From NCBI GenBank assembly GCA_018350325.1, contig JAEVLN010000012.1, forward strand, positions 1,137,991-1,201,990: 64,000 bases of DNA. The letters are read 5' to 3'. Origin of the DNA: Globodera rostochiensis (lineage: Eukaryota; Nematoda; Chromadorea; Rhabditida; Heteroderidae). The notes below the pieces were generated by a model that worked only from the letters and a program-made list of their open reading frames with translations, was not told the origin of the DNA and searched no databases. Positions 9,495 through 23,500 of the stretch are shown here, one piece after another (positions within the stretch are counted from its first letter, which is position 1; every line of letters begins with the position of its first letter). The translations under genes and the position numbers were made by a program.

Positions 9495-12400
9495 ATGGCA
9501 TCAATGAACAATGGTCATGTCGTTCAACAACAGCAGAAGTTGAAGCAGGCCCCCCAGCAGTCGGAGGCGTTGGCGAAGAGCAATGGCGCTGCTGCGACGA
9601 TAATTGCCAACAATTATGTGTTGGCCGAGGTGCGCAACGATGACGAAATGCAAATGTTGGCGGAGTACGCGGTCGACTACGCCCATTCCATCGGTATTCG
9701 AGATTTCGTATCGACGAAGAACCGAAATTTTCTCCTGAATTTACGTCTATAATTTTTGTTGTCCGATTTTTATAACCCAAAAAAGGTGGATAATTTTGTT
9801 AAAAAAATGCATGTTATTCAGGTCTGGTTAGCCGCAGTAGTGAAGAAAAGTACAAAAACACCAATGAAATGTCGGTGGTACCGCCGCTGGCACTGTTGCC
9901 GTCACCCTTCCCGCGCGAGCTGTACGAGCAGGCGATTGACGTGCAGCAGTCGCTCAACGAACTGTACTTCCGTGTCTCGTGCGATCACGAATTCCTGATG
10001 GAAGCCTACAAGGAAGTGATCAAGGTGGGGGAATTTTTTCGAAAATTGTTAAAAATTTACTGAAAATTGAACTTTTTTTAAATGCGTATTTGTAATTTTT
10101 AAAGGGTGATCCGTTCCATGCCAAACTGATCGAAGTGGAAAAGCGCATTCAAAAAGAGGGCATCAAACAACCGCTGATGCTGGGACTTCAACGTGCCGAT
10201 TATTTGTCCCATTGGGATGAAGTTGCACAAAAAATGGAGCTAAAACAGGTAAAACAAATGAGATGAAGCCATGTGTTTTGAAAACCAAGTTGGACAACGA
10301 GAATTGGAGTTTAAAATGTTTAATCTAAAGTTAACCCGGGATCGGGACTAAATTTGGTCCCGTAAAAAATGATTGGTAGAAACTGGGATTATATAAGAGC
10401 GTTTTGAAGGAGGACACACACATACGGGAGTTTTTTTTTAGGGAACCAAAATTTTAGTACCAAAATGGAAAAAATAGATAGAACATTTTAGTACTCGTTT
10501 TCCCGGTTCCGTACTTCCCGTGCTTAATAATCTATGTATATTAAAAATTCGAAATGCATAACCCCAATTTTGATCAGCAACCAAGAGTCAAGTCAGTCAT
10601 TGAGTTTTCTGTTTATTTGATCAGGTCGAGGTGAATCCTGGCCAAATTGGTGGGCCTGGCTCGGCCACTGCTGTGTCCAAACTGCACCGAAAAATGTTGG
10701 AGAAAGTGGAAATTGTGCACGGCAAGAAGTTGCCCATGTTGGCCAAGGCGGTTGTGCCGGAGAATCGGCCACGTGACGAACTTGCCATGACCATGTACCA
10801 GGCTTGGTAAAAGTTTGATAAAAACAAAAATTCAAAATTAAGGCTAACATAAAATATTTTGCAGGAAAATGTTCGGCGACCCAAATGCAATGCTTTTGTA
10901 TGTCTTTCAGCCTGACATGTTCCCGGTGGCCTATTTTGAGCAGCTCCAGTTTCTGATGTTCGCGGTGGAAAAGCTGGCCAAGCAGGACGGCAACTATGTG
11001 CTGGTCAAACGACTGTCCTTTATCGAGCTACGTGGCAGGTAAAAATGTAATGACTAAATAATACATTCAAATTCAACTTAATTGTTGAAAATTATTTAAT
11101 TAATAATTTTATGTGTAAAGAGAATTAGTTAAATTAATTATTTTTATTTTTTATTAAAAAAATTGTTTTTTAAGGCTGAACCTTGACGAGGCCGGCGACC
11201 ATTCTCTGTATTTGGACGGCACCAAACGTATCGCACTCGTTCACATGGCCTATGGTTATTTGCCGGAACATTTTCATGAAAACGATTTGGACCTTCGTAT
11301 TATGATGGAACGTTCAACGGCCATTGTATTACTTTTTTTTTTTTGATAAAAAATAAAATAATAAATAAATTTTAACAAAACAAAAAAAATTCACACATCA
11401 TTTAAGGTTAAATTAAATGTTTTACATTTTTATGCTTATTCAAAGCCTGAAAGCTTTGTTAAAATCATGGAAAATTTGCTTAAAAATTTAGATGTCGCCA
11501 ACCTTGCGACTACAACTGGCCGGTACAAAAAAAATACAACAGGTAGGAGGTGTGTGTGTGTGAGTGGGAAATTTTTTCTCAATTTATAAAAAAACAAAAA
11601 AATTCTGCAGGTCCTCAGCAAGCCGGGCGTGCTGGAGCGCTTCTTCCCCAACGAACCGCAACAGGTGGCCAAAATTCGCGCCACATTCACCGAACTTTGG
11701 GGCCTTGGGGAGACGGATGCGATCACGGAGGCGGTTGTGCAGGCAAATCCAATTTTTTATTTTTCGGAAAATTCCTAAGAAAAATGCAGCAAAACCGAAA
11801 AATGCACCCCCCCCCCCCTAAAAATGGACTCTTTTTTTCAAGACTAAAAAAAGTCTGCCTGCCAAAAAATCGAATTTTTAAAATTTTCCATATGCAAATT
11901 TTTTTTGTTGACTGAATTGCTTTTTGCTTGAAATTGTTATCACAAAAATGAATTCAAGCCGTTTAATATCGCGAAAAATTTTTTGACCAGTTTATCCTCC
12001 CCTAATTCTGGCACTTTTTAGAAACTATAAGTCCGGTCCCTATTTATAACAGAACTTGTATAAAAACACGGGGGGACCAAACATTTCAGTCTCAGGGTTG
12101 AGACCCTTCAGTACTGAGCCCGGTCTTTTAAAGTTTTAACAATTCTTTTTTTGTTTAGAATGCGATGAAGAACAACAAAGACTATGTGATGAAGTCGCAG
12201 ATGGACGGCGGCCATGGCGTTTACTTTGACGATGACATCACCAAAATGTTGCAGAAGTTGACCAAGGAGGAACGCGGCGCGTTCATTCTGATGAAAAAGA
12301 TCAAACCGGTGGTGGCCAAGGTGATGGATGACAAAAACAAAAATTTTTTTTTGTTGTTTTATAATTTTATTCTGCCAGAACTTCTTTGTCCGCCCGTTTG

Positions 12401-13061
12401 AACCGCCACACCAGGAGGACGTGAACAGTGAGCTGGGCATCTACGGATCACTGATCGGCGATCAGACCACTCGACAAGTGCTCGTGAACACGGTGAACGG
12501 TCACATTGTGCGAAGCAAGGTAAATTTTGATGCCGCTCTACCACTATTATATTTGCATTGATTAACTATAACCAATTTTTTTATAATTAAAATTTGATTA
12601 TTTAAATAAAATAAAATTTCTCCCTTCAAAAGCCCCGGTTGAAATCTTGGTCCCGGCCCCGTTTTCCCTCAAAAGCCACGGTCCCGTACAACCTACTTAA
12701 AACTAGGGTAGTACGAGACCAGGACGAGGACTGTAAATGGTTCTTATTTTTTTTATTGCATAGTAGTCCGATTTTTTCAAAATTCCTTAAAACACCTTTA
12801 TGTATATGGTCCTGGGGTTTTAGCAATCTTCCCCCCCCCTTTTTTTTGTCCCTTATCCCTTTGTTTTTTTTTGACCGGGATCAGTTCCGATTTTTCCCAA
12901 AAGGTTCCCCGGCCCCGTACTATCCTCCTCAATAAAATCTAAACATTTTTTTTAAATACTTCCATATTTCCTAGCCTGTTTCACAAAACATGGGCGGCAT
13001 TTGTGCCGGAGGCGGTGTGTTCGACTCCGTCCTGTTGTTCCCATCGAGCGAATTTCATTGA
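9495..13061 (+). CDS. Glutathione-synthetase-like protein with altered substrate-site motifs
   Basis: Member of the eukaryotic glutathione synthetase (GSS) family, which ligates glycine to gamma-glutamylcysteine using ATP. Eleven exons: 9495-9693, 9822-10024, 10105-10248, 10625-10806, 10865-11038, 11175-11325, 11492-11542, 11611-11742, 12159-12320, 12379-12519, 12975-13061, about 541 residues. Family landmarks in order: PSPFPRELYEQA, VSCDHEFLMEAYKEVIKGDP, LGLQRADYLSHWDE, ELKQVEVN, LRLQLAGTKKIQQVLSKPG, GAFILMKKIKP, SELGIYG, VRSKPVSQ, and CAGGGVFD near the C-terminus. Metal-ligand Glu and Asn (EVN) persist. From memory of human GSS, NTISASF is replaced by NPGQIGG, the EKERN loop is not recognisable, FRDGYMP becomes MAYGYLP, and KPQREGG becomes KSQMDGG. 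A Gln-rich leader of about 45 residues precedes the domain, with no signal peptide. The exon ending at 11742 uses a GC donor; a GT donor at 11737 would remove two codons. Confidence 0.88.
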
Positions 13062-14561
13062 TCAACAATAGATTTTTGATAGGCTCAAAAAAATTATTCT
13101 TAATAACATTTAAACTTATTCCCCCTTAATTAGACCCCATTTAAAATGTTTTGTCTCCCATTTATTTTTAATATTTTGCACATTTACAGTAAACATTTTT
13201 ATTTATTTGTATTGGTGAAGTGGGATTTGCATAATGTGACGGATTTTTAATTAGTACGGGGATCATTGACACTAATTTTTTTGTCACTAAATTTTCTACT
13301 CAATCTTTCAAATTGTGTATAAACTGTCCACCCATCAGCAATTGTCACCGATGGCACTTTCGGCGATGGAAACGGCTCTTTCACTGGCCCACGTAGCGCC
13401 CCCTATTAGCCCCTCTTAAGAACAGAAAATGTTCCATCATTAATGGCATTAATGAGAGAACTTTTTCAAATAATCTGGGGACAAAAATAACGTGCCCAAA
13501 CACTCAACGGAGGGCTTCACCAAAAATCCCCGCGTTCAATCTTATTTGTGCGCTGCGCAACCAACAACTTGGCGCCGTTCAACTTAATCGTTTAGAAGCT
13601 TTTTTGTTTGCTGAACTTTTTGTCAAGCAAAAGTTAGTCGGGATTCGTCTCAATATTAAAAAAAAAAATTATAACTTAAAGCCGTCTAAAAATCGAGACC
13701 ATCCATCCTGGCGCGTTGCTTCTTGTCCATTTCTCGATTCTCACATTACTCCCTCCACTATAACTTAACGAAGGAAATAGCAATTAAATATGGCATTCAG
13801 CGTTGGCGTTATGTCAAAACAAAAAAAAACAGAATTATAGCAGAAATCGAGTTGAACGCACTTCGTATGTGGCGAATTTTTTTAAATGTGCAGATTTTCT
13901 TGATTTTTTGCACTTTTCCCGTGTGTTTCTAGGGGTGTTCGGGCGAATCTGATCTCAGTTGCGACCAATTCCGAACCCCGAGCCTGAATTCGAACAATTT
14001 TCGCGAAAATTCAAAAATTTTATCGAATTTATGTTCACAAATCCAAAAATAAATTTTGTTTGTTGCTTTCACTTGTTGAAGCCGAATTTAAATTTGTAAG
14101 CCGGATGTTGAGTAATTGAACCAGTTGTTGCTGATGGCCAATCGTTATTGAGCGGGAAGAAATGAATTCAAATTTTAAAATGAGTCAAATTGGGGGAGTC
14201 GATTTTTGAGAGCGGTTTTGAGGTTTGGGTCCCGTCCAATTAAAAAAAGACTAATGGAATTTGTGTTTCCATTAGTTTCGTTGTTTTGCTTTCAATATTT
14301 TTTTTCGCAAAATGATTGGATGCATAGGTAAATCGCTTCTCATTCCTTCCTTTTTTAGTTGATTTTGAGAGAGGGTGTCAATTGAGGTTTGGGACGATTT
14401 TTATTCTTCAAAGGCTACATGGAATTCGTGTTTTCCATTAAATGTTTCGTTTTGTCCTGCTTTAAATGTTTTTTCGTAAAATGATTGGACGCATAAATAC
14501 AAAGCTCTTTCCATTCCTTCCTTTTTATGTTTATCACTTTTATACTTTTTTGTTATTTTTG
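13062..14561. other. Intergenic region upstream of POLE with a roughly 165-bp tandem duplication
   Basis: No supported gene. Two imperfect copies of a block (about 14198-14357 and 14358-14530) share TTTCCATTA, TTCGTAAAATGATTGGA-like and CATTCCTTCCTTTTT segments in the same order, ending just before the POLE start. The rest is AT-rich. Promoter elements for POLE are expected here but none is recognisable. Confidence 0.55.
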
Positions 14562-17500
14562 ATGGCTGAGGAAACACCGAAAAATGCGCCTGTTCAGCGG
14601 GCCGAAACGTAGGCTTTTACATCAATTTCAAATGTTTTGGTTTATTCCAATTTTCAAAGGTTCGGCAAGGAGCAGCGGTTGGAAGCGATCCGACAACGCA
14701 ATTACATCGATGCCAAATTTGGGTACCAGCCATACACGGAGTCGACGGCACGGAATGCGTGGCTGATCAATGTTCAACAGGTTTTTGAGAATTTTTTTGT
14801 TTGAAAAAGTTTTTGGATGGCATTGGCATTGGCATGGGGCTTTGCTGTGTAAATTTGTTGGTTTTTTAGTCCGAGGTGTTCGATGACCAAACAAAATGCA
14901 TTCTGGCGTCAGTTGAACTTTACTTTCTCGAGGAGGACGGGAGCAGGTTTAAGGTTTCTAAATCTTCGATTTTTGTCTTCAAAAATTGAATTTGTTCCGC
15001 AGATTTGCTACCCCTTCCGGCCGTACCTGTATCTGGAGACCAACCAGGGCCAGGAATATGTGGTGGCCGCGTATCTGTCCCGAAAATACCATTTTCTCCA
15101 AGTTGAACACACGGAGAAGGAAAATTTGGACTTGGTATAACAATTTTTTTGAAACATTTTTTTTCAAGAAAAAATTTACAAATTTCAGAAAAATCACTTG
15201 GCCGGCCTTCGGAGCCGTTTTCTGCGCGTCTCCTTCCCGAGCAACGCCGAGGTGGCCAAGTTCAAGCGCGACTTAATGCCCCGAATCAAAAAGAATCGCT
15301 TGGCCGCCCAGCAAGCCTCTGACTACACCGAACTTCTCACTGAGTGAGTCGACTTTTATTTTGTAAGAAAAAGGCTTATGTTTTACTTATTATAAAAGAA
15401 ATTGTTTTTACATCAAAAAAAATTAGAAAATATCTTCTTCCATTTAACCAAAAAATTACAAAAAATTTTTGTTTAGGTATATGGGTGGAGGAAAAGCGCA
15501 TTTTGATGACGGCCCATTGGAACAAATTGTTGACATACGGTGTTTACTTATTTTTTTCTCGAGAATTCCCAAAAATTTGTCGATTTTCGTACTTTTAAGT
15601 GAATACGATTTGCCCTTCGACATGAGGGTGTGCATCGACCAACAATTCTTTGTTGGCCTATGGTACACCGTTTTTGGACGCGACCCGGTCACCAAAACGC
15701 CCTCAATTCGTCGCAACGAAGCACTGGTGGACCCGCCAGAACCCGTGGTTTGGAAAAATTAAAAAAACAAAAAATTTATTCTTTTTTACAGATTTGTGCG
15801 TTTGACATTGAGACGACCAAAGCGCCGCTCAAATTCCCCGATGCCAGTGTGGACAAAATTATGGTTGGGCATTTATTGACATATTTGTCTAATTCAGAAA
15901 TTTTTTTTTGTAAATTATTAAAGTGTTTATTTTATTTTTTTCATCGAGCCATTCCTCCTGTTGCACTAACAAATAAGATCGATTAGGAGTTTAAAATATT
16001 GATTGAATTTTGAAACAATTTTTAAAATTTTGCTCATTTATGTCCTTTTACACTCCTCCCCCTCTCCGTCTCCACAGATGATCTCCTACATGATCAACGA
16101 GTCCGGCTTCCTGATCGTCAACCGCGAGATTGTTGCTGCCGACATTGAGGACTTTGAGTTCACGCCCCGTCCCGAATTTCGTGGCGAATTCCGTGTGTTC
16201 AACGAGCCCAACGAGTGTGCATTGCTAACACGTTTTTTTGATCATTTGCTGCGCGTTCGGCCACACATCATGGCCACGTACAACGGCGATTTCTTTGATT
16301 GGTAGAGGTTTTTGCGTATACATTTTTCAAAATTTAAATATTTGCCCAGGCCTTTTGTGGAGGCACGTGCCGCCGCTGTGCTCCCGCGCGCCACCTCGTC
16401 GATGAGTGCCCAGTTGGGCTTTTGCCGGGACGCACAGGACGAGTACAAGCACCCGAACTGCGTTCACATGGACGTGTACCGCTGGGTCCAACGGGACAGC
16501 TACCTGCCAATGGGCTCCCAGTCGTTGAAGGCTGCCACGCGGGAGAAGTTGCGCTACGAGCCGGTGGAGCTGGACCCGGAGAAAATGGTCGGTTGTGTTT
16601 ATCAATCGTCGGCATGGCTAGTCCAGTCTGGTTCCGCACTAACCCAAACCCAAAAAATGAATTGCAATTGGTTCAAGACACTTTTTCTGTGAATGAACCA
16701 ATTACCCAATATTTGTCGGATATAATGAACGTATTGGAGTGGAGGTCCCTTCTTTATTCAAGTCCTCCTGCTGCTGGTTCTGGCTTTTTTTGGTTTCTAA
16801 AAATTTGTGTTTGTGTGCGCAGGTGCCGATGGCACGCAACCAGCCAAACGTGTTGGCCAGCTATTCGGTGTCCGACGCGGTGTCCACCTATTACCTGTAC
16901 ATCAAATACGTCCATCCGTTCATTTTCGCCCTCTGCACCATCATTCCGCTGGGTCCCGACGATGTGCGTGAGCTTTAGGGGTTGTTTTAATCCCGGTGTT
17001 TGGTTTTTTTGGTACTCGGTTTATGTTTAAGTACAAGTTCTGCCAAAATTGTTGATATTTTCTATAAATTTGAATTGTTGTTTTTCGAGGAATGTTTTTC
17101 CAAAATTCTGTCTTTTTAGGTGCTGCGCAAGGGCTCGGGCACACTGTGCGAGGCGTTGTTGATGGTGCAGGCGCAGCGCAGCAACATCATTTTCCCCAAC
17201 AAACAGGCGGCCAAGGAGCAGCGGTTGACCGACGACGGGCATCTGATTCTCAGCGACACATACGTGGTAGGGGGGAAAGGAGCAAAAACTCAAAGAAAAT
17301 AGTGAATTTTTTTTGGGGGAAAAATTGTTTTAAAATTAATAGTCGACAGGTTCTCGAGCAGTGCATTTACAACAACAAAATGGCCACATTGCAAATTTTA
17401 AAAATTAATATTCTTTCATCTACCAGGGTGGTCATGTGGAGGCAGTGGAGTCAGGCGTGTTCAGGGCGGACATCCCCTGTCGCTTCAAGCTGGACGTGGA

Positions 17501-20500
17501 GGCGTTAACCCAACTTATGGTGCGTTGGATCGATCAGTCAATTTGTGCTTATAATAATTCGCACAACCCATAACAAATTTGGTACAGGAAGATGTTCGGC
17601 CCACCATGGAGCAAGAGCTGCGCAACGAGGCCATTGTTGAGGACATTAGCGAAGTGCCGGACTTTGACGCCGTTTGTACTCAAATTGAGGCCGCCCTCCA
17701 GGCGCTCATTGAACGGCCCTTGCGCACGGAAGGCCCACGCATTTACCACCTGGACGTCGGCGCCATGTACCCGAATATCATCTTGACCAACCGTCTTCAG
17801 GTGGCTTAAAAACTCGGGTCCAAAACCCGAAGCTTTCGACCACGGACGAAACCCCTTTTGTTGTACTGCTTGAGATCGTTGTTAAAAAAATTAAAGCATT
17901 TCTTTACCCTTCAGCCCCCAGCGGTGGTCACAGAGGTGGAGTGCATGGCGTGCATTCACAATGCACCCGACGCGAAATGCAAGCGTCCGTTGCAGTGGGT
18001 GTGGAGGGGGGAAATCGGTCAGTGCAACGAAACAGAACGGTGGTTGTAGATTTGGTGGTGATCCGCCGACTGATTGATCGGTCTTTTTTGATCTGTCGGA
18101 TAATCACCGAACTAATTTTTGGCTCGGTACGACTCTCGATTTGATCAAGTTTTCGATATTTGAGATTTTTTCGACGGACTCAATTTGAGTCCATGAAAAA
18201 TGCACGCATTAATTGTGCGTTTTTCAGTTCCGGCCAGTCGAGGCGAGTACGAGATGATGATGTTGCAGCTGGAGAAGGAACGGTTCGGCAAGGAGCGCAA
18301 ACCGTTCAACGCTTTGGCGCAGGAGGAGCGCGAAAAAATTTCCAAAGAGCGAATTAAAGGTGGCAAATTTGTTCATGGTTTTTGGTTTTACCCTAAAAAT
18401 GCCAGGCTAACGTAAATGAATGGTTTATGGAATTCAAAATTTTTACCCAATTTTAAGAATTATCGTTTCCGGCGTCATTTTTTTGCATAATTAATAAATT
18501 CTCAGAATATTGCCGAAATGCGTACAAACGGCTACATGACACGAGCGAAATTCAACGGACGACGACAATTTGTCAGCGTGAAAATCCATTTTACGTGGAC
18601 ACCGTTCGCGCATTTCGCGACCGACGCTACGAGTACAAACAGATGCTTAAGGTAGCGCAGAATTTTTGATTTTTAATATAATAAATTTTGATCAATTTTT
18701 TGGCGTAAAATTTTCTTCCTAATTTACGTTACGTTACATTCTTTTTTAGAACGCAAAAGGAGCGCTGGAGGCTGTGCCATCGGACGATTTGGGCGCCCGG
18801 AAGCAGGCACAGCAACGCGTGGTGCTGTACGACTCGCTGCAGTTGGCCCACAAGTGCATTCTGAACTCCTTCTACGGCTACGTGATGCGCAAGGGCTCCC
18901 GCTGGTTTTCCATGGAAATGGTGCGCAATATTTATAGAAAAATTGTGTCAAAATTTAATTTCTTTTTTTTTTGTTTTGTTTTGTAGGCCGGTATTGTGTG
19001 CTATACCGGTGCCAACATTATCAGGGAGACGCGCGAGTTGGTGGAACGCATTGGGCGTCCGCTGGAGTTGGACACGGACGGCATTTGGTGCCTGTTGCCC
19101 GCTTCGTTTCCGGAACATTTTGTCTTCCACACAAAGGCGGGCAAACCGGTGGGTGATTGGGTGTGATCGATCGATCAGTGAGTGGTGATCACTCTGATCA
19201 GTCGGAAACGTCCAAACCAAATCGGCACTCATCAGGCTTTTAATGATTTTTTGTTGAACAGCTCAAACTCTTCTATCCTGGCGCCATGTTGAACGCATTG
19301 GTCAAAGACCGGTTCACCAACGACCAGTACCATTCCGTGGACAAGGCGACCGGCGAGTGCACAATAAGCAGTGAAAACTCCATCTTTTTTGAGGTGGGGA
19401 AATGGGAGGAGGGGAAATTGTTTGGGAATTTGTTTATAATGTTCCAAAATTTTGAATTTAACTTTCTTTTTTTTTTTTGTTGCTTTTAGCTAATTTGTAA
19501 GAGATTAGTTTTGATTTTTTAAGTCGGCTTTATTATATTTTTAAGGACTGTTAATATTGATAGTTTAATTTCAGGTTGATGGCCCTTACTATGCAATGAT
19601 TTTGCCCGCATCGAAGGAGGAGGGGAAAAAGCTGAAAAAACGGTTCCAAAAAACAAACAAATATTATTTAATAATTATAAAATAATATTTGAATTTTAAA
19701 TTCAGTTATGCCGTGTTCAATTTTGACCGATCGCTGGCTGAGCTGAAGGGCTTTGAAGTGAAGCGGCGGGGCGAACTTGCCATCATAAAGTAGCAAAATA
19801 TAATTTATGTTTAGACATTTATTATATTTTCTTATACATAATTGATTCTTTTTGCATTAAAGTTTAGTGAAAAAGATATTTAAAAACAAATTTATTTTTT
19901 CGATATTTCCAAACGGAGGTGTTCAAGCGCTTTCTGGAGGGTTCAACGCTGCAAGACATTTACGAGAGTGTGGCCAAAGAAGCGAATTACTGGCTCAACA
20001 TTTTGGCCGACAAAGTTGGGGAAAATGAAAAAATTTAAATAAATGTTTTTTAAACAAAAACAAAATTTCCCAGGGCCAAACACTTTCACGTCGTGAACTG
20101 TTCGATCTGATCGGCGAAAGCAAGAACATGAGCAAGCAGTTGGAGGAGTACGGAGAACAAAAGTCCACCTCAATTAGCACCGCAAAACGGTTGGCCGAGG
20201 TGAAAAAAAATTATGATTTATAGGTCATCCCCGTTGGCATTTTCTACTATTATATTTATTTACAGTTTCTCGGCACGGACATTGTCCGCAACAAAGGCTT
20301 GGCATGCAATTTTGTCGTCTCCCGCTTCCCGCTGGGCGACCCGGTCTCAGAACGCACTGTCCGTGTGTTGTTTTTGGAGGACAACAAAATTTTTAATTGG
20401 TTTTCTTTCTGTTTTTTCAGCTTCCATTGGCCATTTTCGATGCGGCACCCAAAGAGCGGATCAAATTTTTGCGCAAATGGACCAAAGTGGTGGCGTTGGG

Positions 20501-23500
20501 GGAGGAGTTTGCCTCTGACAAATGTCTAAAGGAGGTGGCATATTTTTGAGTTTAAAAATTTTATGTTAACAAAAAAAGTTTTGCTCGTTAAGCCCACCGA
20601 TTAATGTAATTGAATTTTATTCTGGAAGATAAAAATCATTAAAGCAACTTGATTTTTGTTCAGTTGATCGACTGGCAGTATTACATTGAACGTTTGGGCA
20701 GTTCCATTCAAAAGATTATCACCATTCCGGCCGCTTTGCAAGGCATTTCGAATCCGGTGAGTTTTTAATGTTTTTGAATTTAAAAATTTGGAGATATTTA
20801 TTTATTCTTTTTAAGGTCCCCCGAGTGGCACATCCCCAGTGGTTGGAGAACAAGCGACGGGAGCGAATTGAACTGCACACACAGCCCCGAATAACGGACA
20901 TGTTCAAAGTAGAGCACGGCGGGAACGGGATTCCCGCGGGAAAAGTACGGGAATCCAGTTCCCGTCTTTTTCGCCGGGCGGGATTTTTTACGGGAACGGG
21001 AAAAAGACGGGATTCCCGTTCGGGATTCCCGTCCCGTTCTTTTTGAAAACCCCGTTCCCGGAAATTTTATTTCAGTATTTTTCCCGTTCCCGTTTATTTT
21101 TCTTGGCGAAATGTTTTCAAAAATTTAACAATTTTGTACCAATTTTCATCACAAAAATGCTTAAATTTCAAAATTTTTTAACGGCGGCGCCTATCGGCAT
21201 CGCCGAACCCACCCAAAATGTCCATATTCCGGAGCACTTGGGCGCGCACGATTGGGCGCCAGCACGTTCGGTGCCGGCACGATTCGGTGCCCGAAGCAAA
21301 CCAAACAAAATTGGTATCATACAAAAGCTCTCAGTATGCTGAACCTTTGACCAAGCTAAAGCTAACCGATTCGTCTTTTCAAAAAAAGGTTATAGGTTTA
21401 AAACCTGTGAAAATCGCCATTTTTATCGTGGTGACGTCATAACTTTCTTTATTTAAGTTGAATCGCTTAGCTTTTGCCTTTGTAAGCTTCTACTTATTAC
21501 ATGCTTTCGAATGATACCAAGAATGTTTGGTTTGGTTGACTTTGAACAAAGCTTTAACGAAAAACTTGTCGGCGCCCAATCGTGCGCGCCCAGTTGCGGG
21601 GTACCGCCATATTCTGTTGGTTTCTGATTTTCTGAATCAATTAAGATTTCAAAAGCTTAAAAAAACTACCGTATTTTTAAGATTTTGGTAGCAAATCTCT
21701 TATCAAATTGAGCAAAAAATGCAAAATTTTCTCGGCGGCGCCTATCGGCACCGCCGGCCCCCCCCCCCCCCTCCACCTCGAGAAAAGAAATTCTCAAAAA
21801 TTTGAATTTTGAAAAATTCGCAAATCGGAAAAAATTCGAAAATTTTGAGCAATTTTCTTAACAAAAATGTTTTAAAATTTTCCGACGGCGCCTATCGGCG
21901 TTGTCGGACCCTCCAATTGTATATCAGAAATTTATCTCAAAGTGCCCGCCAAAAAAAATTTCGAAAAATTCTTAGTTTAAAAATTTTCAAAATTTTTCCC
22001 GTTCCCGCGGGATTCCCGTTAAAAATTGAACGGGATTTCTACGGGAACGGGAAAAAGACGGGATTCCCGTTCGGGATTCCCGTCCCGTTCTTTTTGAAAA
22101 CCCCGTTCCCGTTCCCGGAAATTTTGTTTTACCGGGCTCTAGTTCAAAGTGCAAAAAACTTTTATTTTGGAAACAATTAGTGCCGTTTTGCATTTCCATT
22201 TTTGACAGATTGCAAGCAGTTTAACAACCGTTCGAACGCCGGGTACTGGCCGAAAGGGTCGGGGCTCCGTTCAGCTGACGCCATGGTCGTTGAAGAAGAA
22301 GATGAAATCACTTGAGGACGGCACAGCAGCGGCAGCACAATCGCCCCAGGCAGCAATGACTCCGTTGAGGCGGAAAAGGCCTCTGGCCACCATTGTTGAT
22401 GATCAGCAACAAGGGGATGCTGCTACTGCTTCAGATTGTACATAAACACAAAAGGGGTTTTAAGGTCGTTTTATTCAATTTTGTTAAGCTTCCAAACGCA
22501 TTTGTGTTGATGGTGAGGACGGTGTTGTTGAACTGCTTGAGGACGAGGACGTAGAAAATCGACCCCAAGTGTCGTCGGGTTTGATCGCGTTGGACACGCT
22601 GTTGTTGGAGGACGATGGTCTTCGAGCCCACAATTCAAATCATGATGTAATGCACATTGTGCAAGCAACAAAAGCCCCCGTTATATATTTTTATTTGAAT
22701 TTTTTTAAGCAGCCCAACCAAACTGATTTGGAAACGGGTCAAAAAACGGCAAAAGTTGTGAAGAAAAAAGGCACGGCCCAACTTAAACGGTCTTTAATTC
22801 ATTGTTATTATAATTTTTTGTAAATTTTATTTTCAGAGAGGCCAAACGTGCCGCTGTTCAGCAACACGCCGCACGCGCATTTCCCCGTCGTTGCTTTGAC
22901 ACAATGAATCGGCCCAAAAAACGGTGTTGGAACAATGATGGATTTCTGTTATGGGTTGGTACACTTTTTTTGTTGTTTTTTATTTAATTTTAATTTATTT
23001 CTGTTCAGCTCGACTATCTGAAGACAAAATGGCGTCTGCAGCGCCAAGCGCGTGTCGCCGCGTTTAATGAGGCAGGGCACTTGCGTTGTTCTATAAATTT
23101 CCGATTTTTTAAATAATTTTTCGAATTTTTAGGCCTTACCATGACAATTCTATGTAAACTAAATTTGTCGGATGTTTTTTTGTACCAATTTCTTTTGGCG
23201 CCAACAATTGATTAAATTAAAAACATTTTTGTCGTCCCAAAAATTCAATCCAAAATTTCAGGCCCTTCTGGAACATGCGATGGACGGTGATGAGAGTGCA
23301 ACAACAACAGCAGCAGCATCGACGGCTGACCTTTTCGATGATCGCACCTCCGCCGTCCAACTGTCACGTGCCGCCGCTGCACTCACGTTGGCACGTCGTG
23401 AAAGCACATGGCACATTTTGCAGGTGTTGTTCAATTGGAAAAAAATTTTCAAAAAGTTGCTTTACAAAATGATATGAACGATTTCAAAATCCCGTCTCCT

